DNA from: a virus
IMG/VR virus record: IMGVR_UViG_3300022929_000171
Location: 1 to 25,860 of that record
Strand: one strand, 5' to 3'
DNA: 25,860 nucleotides
Every line of letters starts with the position of its first letter. Positions within the stretch are counted from its first letter, which is position 1. A program made the translations under genes and the position numbers. Of the stretch, positions 22,046 to 25,860 are shown one piece after another. The notes under the pieces are model-generated. The model was not told the origin of the DNA, did not search any database, and was given only the letters and a program-made list of their open reading frames with translations.

Positions 22046-22072
22046 GTAGAACGCGCTCGGTAGAACGCGCTC
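22046..22072. repeat. Two tandem copies of GTAGAACGCGCTC
   Basis: Identical 13-base copies at 22046-22058 and 22060-22072, one turn-plus apart (14-base period), within 50 bases of the first early gene. Could be a protein-binding site or a slippage duplication. Confidence 0.7.
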
Positions 22073-22250
22073 AGTTGATGCAACTAGTGTCAATTTGTAT
22101 TAACCAGTAAGCCTATGCTCCGCTTACCTTCACCATCGATTCGCTCACACAAGAGCGTCCCATCCGGCAGCCCGCGCTATAGCCCACGGTTGCTTGAATC
22201 ACTGTTGCTGCTATCACTGGCGAGAGGCATCTGTGCGCTTCAGCCGTGGC

Positions 22251-22267
22251 GGTAGCACCCTGCTACC
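22251..22267 (-). repeat. Leader hairpin GGTAGCA/TGCTACC
   Basis: A perfect seven-pair stem with a three-base loop in the untranslated leader of the early transcript. CCACGG and CCGTGG copies further along (about 22182-22248) could form an additional long-range stem. Confidence 0.6.
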
Positions 22268-22276
22268 TAGTGATTC

Positions 22277-22294
22277 GTTGTTATCCTTAACAAC
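22277..22294. promoter_or_regulatory. Operator-like palindrome at the early start site
   Basis: GTTGTTA-TCCT-TAACAAC, a perfect 7-4-7 inverted repeat, begins about two bases after the predicted leftward start. It could bind a repressor dimer, or form a 5'-terminal hairpin on the early mRNA. The core TAAGGATAA (minus strand) is repeated in the -10 region. Confidence 0.55.
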
Positions 22295-22303
22295 TTGGAG
22301 TCC

Positions 22304-22331
22304 ATTATCCTTATATTGTCGAGAAGTACAA
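22304..22331 (-). promoter_or_regulatory. Candidate leftward early promoter
   Basis: Minus strand: -10 GATAAT (22304-22309, 5 of 6) and -35 TTGTAC (22326-22331, 3 of 6) with a 16-base spacer. Start predicted near 22296. It is well placed for the entire early operon, but the -35 match is weak. Confidence 0.45.
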
Positions 22332-22432
22332 TAACCTAGACCAATATTTTTTTGAAACTTTGTATCAATTTTGAGTGTCGTATCAGACTGGGTTTCGCCT
22401 ATATAGAAGGGAGACTTGACGCATAGAAACTA

Positions 22433-22448
22433 CTGTATGGATATACAG
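22433..22448. promoter_or_regulatory. LexA-like SOS box
   Basis: CTGTATGGATATACAG fits the enterobacterial/gammaproteobacterial LexA consensus CTGT-N8-ACAG with an alternating AT-rich N8, and the preceding TA extends the match. TTGACG (22416-22421) sits 11 bases upstream, but no convincing -10 follows it, so the controlled promoter is not identified. Confidence 0.5.
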
Positions 22449-22600
22449 CGAATTGCGTGTATTGAACGATCGGCATGCAACCAATACCAAGGCAAGGGGT
22501 AACGCTAAAATCGCTCAGAAGGCAAATTTGAGCGTCTGAGAGGCATTCAGGTTTCTGAGTGATTATGGGCATCCGGTGATAAGGAAATGTTATATAGTGC

Positions 22601-22670
22601 TGATCGGGTGATGGGTAGGTGATTGGGTGATGGGTTGATCGGGTGATCTGGTGACGGGGTGATTGGGGGG
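22601..22670 (+). repeat. Octamer array TGATNGGG (eight copies)
   Basis: Eight consecutive units: TGATCGGG, TGATGGGTAGG, TGATTGGG, TGATGGGT, TGATCGGG, TGATCTGG, TGACGGGG, TGATTGGG, then GGG. The period is 8 bases apart from one unit with three extra bases. The plus strand has more than four GGG runs separated by 4-12 bases, so a G-quadruplex is possible. The location beside terminase genes suggests iterons, a packaging site, or a regulatory array. Confidence 0.75.
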
Positions 22671-22930
22671 TCTGTATTGGTTGCTGCGCTGACCCTCACC
22701 CCTGCCCGTTGGCTCTGCCTCTCTGACCCCAGTAGGCAGTGAAGGCATTCTCTCAGCTCTGAAATAAAGCGAACGCTCGCTCGATAAATCAGGCAAAGGG
22801 GGAAAAGATCGGAGACGGGGGGAGGGCTGGCTCGCGCGCGTTACATATAGTTGCCCCCCAAATTTGCAGCAGGCCAAATTAGAAAAAAAAGCAAAACACA
22901 AATCCTCCACACCCCGCACGAATAGCGCAT

Positions 22931-22956
22931 TTGACTAAATGTTGGCGTAATATAAT
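22931..22956 (+). promoter_or_regulatory. Possible rightward promoter before packaging genes
   Basis: TTGACT (22931-22936, 5 of 6) and a perfect TATAAT (22951-22956), but with only a 14-base spacer, which is short for sigma-70. AT-rich DNA follows to the first packaging gene. An activator could compensate, or only the -10 may be used. Confidence 0.4.
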
Positions 22957-23009
22957 AAATCATGGTTTAATTGCTTAACTTTTAATCAACCAACAGTTAC
23001 GAAGATGTA

Positions 23010-23393
23010 ATGGAAGACAACACAAACAACACTACAGAAGACCTGCCCGTAAAGCGTAAGCGTGGTAGACCCCGTAAATCCGAACTGATCCCAGAGAAGC
23101 GGGGCAGAGGACGACCCAAGGGTGACCACTCCGCTATGCAGGAGATGAAGCAGAGGTTCTTGGCTAGGAGAGATACGCCTGCCGTAATCAATGCGATATA
23201 CAAGGCGGCTATGGATGACGATCATAAGAACCAAGCTGCTGCATGGAAGCTGATTATAGATAGGGTCTTGCCTGTCAGTGCATTCGACAAGGATAAGATG
23301 GGCGGCAGACCAACGGTTAACATTACTATCTCTGGCGTAACAGATATGCCGAGCATAGAGGGCGAGGTCATTGACCATGAACAGATTGATTGA
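23010..23393 (+). CDS. AT-hook DNA-binding protein, possible small terminase
   Basis: 127 residues. Two AT-hook-like motifs (KRKRGRPRKSE at 15-25 and KRGRGRPKGD at 30-39) would bind the minor groove of AT-rich DNA. A helical part (AVINAIYKAAMDDD, NQAAAWKLIIDRVLPVS) and a short C-terminal tail follow. Position just before lysozyme and large terminase, and resemblance to small pre-terminase proteins of marine phages, suggest DNA recognition for packaging. It overlaps the lysozyme start by 17 bases. Confidence 0.65.
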   Translation: MEDNTNNTTEDLPVKRKRGRPRKSELIPEKRGRGRPKGDHSAMQEMKQRFLARRDTPAVINAIYKAAMDDDHKNQAAAWKLIIDRVLPVSAFDKDKMGGRPTVNITISGVTDMPSIEGEVIDHEQID

Positions 23394-23796
23394 TCTACTG
23401 GTTAAGCATGAGGGCTTGCGCACCAAACCATACGAAGACTCTGTTGGTGTCCTAACAATAGGCGTAGGACGCAACCTAGATGACGTAGGCTTATCCCATG
23501 ACGAAATCTACTATCTTTTGAAGAATGACATCCGCAGATGCGAGGAAGAACTAGATAACTCCTTTAGGTGGTATAAAGACCTCGATCAAGTAAGAAAGGA
23601 TGCTATGATAAACCTATGCTTCAATCTTGGTATATCAAGGTTGAGGAAGTTCAAACTGGCTTTACGAGCTATGGAAGTACGGGATTACGAGGATGCAGCG
23701 GATGAATTTTTAGATTCGCTGTGGGCTACCCAAGTAGGTCAACGAGCTATGGAAGTCACTTATATGATTCGATTTGGAGAATACTATGGACAATAA
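23377..23796 (+). CDS. T4-type lysozyme (endolysin, GH24)
   Basis: 139 residues from the ATG at 23377. The catalytic triad spacing equals that of T4 lysozyme: HEG (Glu12), PYED (Asp21) and LTIG (Thr27), with the GVGRNLDDVGLS segment after it. It cleaves the MurNAc-GlcNAc bond of peptidoglycan. An in-frame TTG two codons upstream is a less likely start. No signal peptide is visible, so a holin or other membrane lesion would be needed. A 15-base sequence occurs twice in frame (23664-23678 and 23742-23756), encoding RAMEV each time. Confidence 0.92.
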   Translation: MNRLIDLLVKHEGLRTKPYEDSVGVLTIGVGRNLDDVGLSHDEIYYLLKNDIRRCEEELDNSFRWYKDLDQVRKDAMINLCFNLGISRLRKFKLALRAMEVRDYEDAADEFLDSLWATQVGQRAMEVTYMIRFGEYYGQ

Positions 23797-24016
23797 ATCG
23801 CGAAGAAATACATCAAATCAACAAATTAAAAAAAATACAGCAATGAAAAAACAAGCTGCTCGTGATGATTTTCAGCAAAAGAAAAAAGAATCTATGCTGC
23901 GATCATACAAAAATTTTGTTGATAATCATTTGAAAGATCCAACCAGACAAGCAAAAGTAAAGAAAGATTCTTTGTATAGAATGGCTCTTGAACTTGAAAA
24001 AAATAATTCAAAATAA
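23786..24016 (+). CDS. AT-rich, highly charged small protein
   Basis: 76 residues from the ATG at 23786, preceded by GGAG with six-base spacing. Very rich in Lys, Asn and Gln (SNQQIKKNTAMKKQAARDDF), likely helical and basic. Its DNA is clearly more AT-rich than the lysozyme and terminase genes, suggesting separate acquisition. It overlaps the lysozyme end by 11 bases. Could bind DNA or RNA; no family recognised. Confidence 0.65.
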   Translation: MDNKSRRNTSNQQIKKNTAMKKQAARDDFQQKKKESMLRSYKNFVDNHLKDPTRQAKVKKDSLYRMALELEKNNSK

Positions 24017-24032
24017 GTAAAGGAATAAAGTT

Positions 24033-24125
24033 ATGCCTCAAGTAGACGGAAAGAAATATCCTTATACTCCTGCGGGAATGGCAGCAGCCAAGAAAGCAAA
24101 GAAGAAGGCTAAGAAGAAAAAGTAA
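24033..24125 (+). CDS. 30-residue Lys-rich peptide
   Basis: MPQVDGKKYPYTPAGMAAAK followed by nearly uninterrupted Lys and Ala. AAAGGAATAAAG precedes the ATG and the stop overlaps the terminase ATG (TAATG). Short peptides with a G-K-K-Y/F-P-Y-T start and a basic tail recur in marine phages near packaging or head genes, as I recall. The charge suggests DNA binding. Too short for usual gene finders, but coupling and ribosome site support it. Confidence 0.7.
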   Translation: MPQVDGKKYPYTPAGMAAAKKAKKKAKKKK

Positions 24126-25372
24126 TGAATCTAAACATAAGTCTCCTTGATTGGCAGAAGGAAGTCTGGAACGACCCAACCCGTTTCAAGGTAGTTGCTG
24201 CGGGTCGTAGGACGGGCAAGTCTCGTCTTGCGGCCTACCTTTTGATAGTCAACGCCCTGAAGTCCGATAAGGGTCAGGTGTTTTATGTCGCACCAACCCA
24301 AGGCCAAGCACGAGACATTATGTGGAACTTGCTCCTAGAGATAGGACGACCAGTAATAGAAAACTCCCACGTTAACAATATGCAAGTCCGTCTAATCAAC
24401 GGGACAACTATTAGCTTGAAAGGCGCAGACAGACCTGAGACTATGCGTGGTGTAAGCCTCAAGTTTCTGGTCATGGACGAATACGCAGACATGAAAGCAG
24501 ACGTTTGGGAACTTATACTCCGACCTGCGTTGACAGACCTGAAAGGAGAGGCTTTGTTTATAGGCACACCAATGGGTAGAAATCATTTCTATGAACTCTA
24601 CAAACTAGCCAGTTTAGGCGAAGACAAGACCTATAAAGCATGGCACTTCACCAGTTACGACAACGATCTCCTAGAGAAGTCGGAGATAGATGCAGCCAAG
24701 AAATCTATGTCCTCCTACGCATTCCGTCAGGAATTCCTAGCCTCTTTTGAAGCTAGAGGCTCTGAGATGTTCAAGGAGGATTGGATAAAGTTTGATGAGG
24801 AAGAGCCGACTACTGGTGATTACTATGTAGCCATTGACCTCGCGGGTTTTGAAGAGGTAGGTAAAAAGACCAAAAATAAGAAACTTGACAACACTGCAAT
24901 CGCTGTGGTAAAAGTCGGCGAATATGGATGGTGGGTTTGTGATATAATAGCCGGACGCTGGGAGTTGAATGAGACTGCCCAGAAGATATTTCAGGTTGTT
25001 AGGGATTACGAACCAGTATCAGTAGGGATAGAGAAGGGTATTGCTAGGCAAGCCGTTATGTCCCCGCTGACCGATCTCATGAGGAAATATCAGCGTTTCT
25101 TCCGTGTAGAGGAATTAACTCACGGTAACAAGAAGAAGACAGACCGTGTGATGTGGGCATTACAGGGTAGGTTCGAGAATGGCGTTTGTACTCTCAACAA
25201 AGGAGAGTGGAACGTACAATTCATGGACGAGATATTTCAATTCCCTGATGCTCTTACACACGATGATATGGTGGACGCACTAGCCTACATAGATCAGTTG
25301 GCTACTGTGTCCTACGCTTATGACTTTGAGATTGATGAATACGAAGTCATAGATTCTGTTTCGGGATATTAA
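24125..25372 (+). CDS. terL: Terminase large subunit
   Basis: 415 residues. ATPase: Walker A AAGRRTGKS (25-33), Walker B FLVMDE (114-119) and the IGTP coupling motif (about 146-149). RNase H-like nuclease: YVAIDLAG (Asp238) and the C-terminal HDDMVDA (379-385, Asp380/381/384). This is a complete genome-packaging motor that cuts concatemers and pumps DNA through the portal. It follows the Lys-rich peptide by TAATG coupling and precedes the portal by one base. Confidence 0.95.
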   Translation: MNLNISLLDWQKEVWNDPTRFKVVAAGRRTGKSRLAAYLLIVNALKSDKGQVFYVAPTQGQARDIMWNLLLEIGRPVIENSHVNNMQVRLINGTTISLKGADRPETMRGVSLKFLVMDEYADMKADVWELILRPALTDLKGEALFIGTPMGRNHFYELYKLASLGEDKTYKAWHFTSYDNDLLEKSEIDAAKKSMSSYAFRQEFLASFEARGSEMFKEDWIKFDEEEPTTGDYYVAIDLAGFEEVGKKTKNKKLDNTAIAVVKVGEYGWWVCDIIAGRWELNETAQKIFQVVRDYEPVSVGIEKGIARQAVMSPLTDLMRKYQRFFRVEELTHGNKKKTDRVMWALQGRFENGVCTLNKGEWNVQFMDEIFQFPDALTHDDMVDALAYIDQLATVSYAYDFEIDEYEVIDSVSGY

Positions 25373-25373
25373 T

Positions 25374-25860
25374 ATGCTAGAAAGCAACGAAGATAAATTC
25401 GGCATAGAAGAGACGCTTGAGTCTTGGGTAATGGAGAAGTGCCGCGAGTGGCGCGACCATTACGAGTCAAACTACGAAAACAAGTTTGACGAATACTACC
25501 GTCTCTGGCGCGGGATATTCTCTTCGGAAGACCGTAACAGAGATTCTGAGCGGTCACAGATTATCTCCCCTGCCCTACAGCAAGCCGTAGAGTCTTCGGT
25601 TGCAGAGATTGAGGAAGCAACCTTTGGGCGTGGCAAGTTCTTTGATATTAAGGATGACGACCAACAACCACAGGACATAGCGTACCTTCGCGATCAGTTA
25701 ACAAAAGATTTCAAAAAGAACAAAGTCCGCAAAGCAGTAGGAGAGTGTTTGATTAACGCCGCTGTATACGGAACAGGTATTGCTGAGTTAGTCCTCGAAG
25801 AAAGAAAAGATATGCGTCCTGCTTCGCGTCCTACTATGGACGGTCAACTACAAGAAGTAG
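25374..25860 (+). CDS. Portal protein, N-terminal part (cut by window edge)
   Basis: 162 codons are visible and the frame remains open at the edge. The N-terminus is charged and helical (CREWRDHYESNYENKFDEYY), followed by a portal-like segment (RSQIISPALQQAVESSVAEI, EATFGRGKFFDI) and NAAVYGTGIAELVLEE. Position directly after the large terminase is the standard place. Portals form the dodecameric ring for DNA entry. The remainder lies outside the window. Confidence 0.85.
   Translation, partial: MLESNEDKFGIEETLESWVMEKCREWRDHYESNYENKFDEYYRLWRGIFSSEDRNRDSERSQIISPALQQAVESSVAEIEEATFGRGKFFDIKDDDQQPQDIAYLRDQLTKDFKKNKVRKAVGECLINAAVYGTGIAELVLEERKDMRPASRPTMDGQLQEV

Larger units (their letters stand above)
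22023..23009. other. Non-coding control region between divergent operons
   Basis: About 990 bases without a supported gene, separating the leftward early operon from the rightward packaging operon. The left part (22023-22300) would be the early leader and holds hairpins and a tandem 13-base repeat. The centre (22300-22450) carries promoter-like hexamers and a LexA-like box. The stretch 22512-22540 can fold into alternative hairpins (CGCTCA/TGAGCG or CTCAGA/TCTGAG). The right part holds the octamer array (22601-22667), a purine-rich run (about 22797-22829) and an AT-rich segment before the first packaging gene. It is a candidate origin or packaging site. Confidence 0.6.

Noticed and set aside
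22080-22270. Possible tRNA in the structured early leader
   Set aside because: Hairpins are present but no cloverleaf or T-loop consensus could be assembled on either strand.
22475-22531. 18-codon ORF downstream of the LexA-like box
   Set aside because: No ribosome site and no overlap with another gene; probably chance.
22601-22670. CRISPR array
   Set aside because: The eight-base units are directly adjacent, without spacers.
22768-22781. AGCGA-ACGC-TCGCT mini hairpin
   Set aside because: Only five pairs, no neighbouring signal; expected by chance in this GC-rich stretch.
22590-22919. 109-codon minus-strand ORF in the control region
   Set aside because: Its C-terminal half is low-complexity Pro/His/Thr/Ser sequence made by translating the octamer array, it has no good ribosome site and no protein-like pattern.

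Overview
The window reads as part of the genome of a tailed, podovirus-like phage of a Gram-negative, probably marine bacterium. The evidence is a terminase-portal pair, a short-tail tube/nozzle gene pair, three large ejection-type proteins, small outer-membrane lipoproteins, and tight overlapping genes with almost no spacing. No integrase, transposase, tRNA, rRNA or CRISPR array was seen. A near-consensus LexA box (CTGT-N8-ACAG) hints at a gammaproteobacterial host; this is inference.

Layout. (1) 1-12059, plus strand: end of the late operon. It holds an HTH-metallophosphoesterase, a small membrane/lipoprotein/lipase cassette, tail tube and nozzle proteins, a very short fibre-stub protein and three large Gln/Ala-rich or coiled-coil ejection proteins. 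It ends at a rho-independent terminator (12073-12106) that lies inside the last gene of the opposing operon. (2) 12056-22022, minus strand: one long early operon of about 27 small genes. In transcription order it carries an acidic protein pair, an ArdC-like antirestriction metalloprotease, a block of very small genes, an FDXHR zinc protein, a primase zinc domain, a winged-helix initiator and a DnaB-type ATPase. These are followed by ERF annealing protein, a zinc ribbon, a YqaJ exonuclease, an SSB-tailed protein, a Cro-like regulator, NinB, a SleB-type hydrolase, NinG and a DUF3310 protein. No DNA or RNA polymerase is present, so host enzymes are presumably used. (3) 22023-23009: a ~990-base non-coding control region with a leftward promoter and start-site palindrome, structured leader, LexA-like box, an eight-copy octamer array with G-quadruplex potential, and a possible rightward promoter. 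(4) 23010-25860, plus strand: AT-hook protein (possible small terminase), T4-type lysozyme, an AT-rich charged protein, a Lys-rich 30-residue peptide, large terminase and the N-terminal part of the portal.

How it works together. Leftward transcription from the control region would express antirestriction, replication and recombination functions first. Rightward transcription would express packaging, head, tail and lysis genes. Terminase-portal at the right edge and tail genes at the left edge suggest that the missing capsid segment lies outside the window and that the contig was opened within it (circularly permuted or circular map).

The most unusual points are a class 3 lipase between two small lipoproteins in the late operon; a family of GC-rich stop-proximal hairpins in the early operon, two sharing an identical 15-base flank; a 19-codon leader peptide with a strong ribosome site ahead of the primase; a compact non-coding element at 20270-20454; and the octamer array upstream of the packaging genes.
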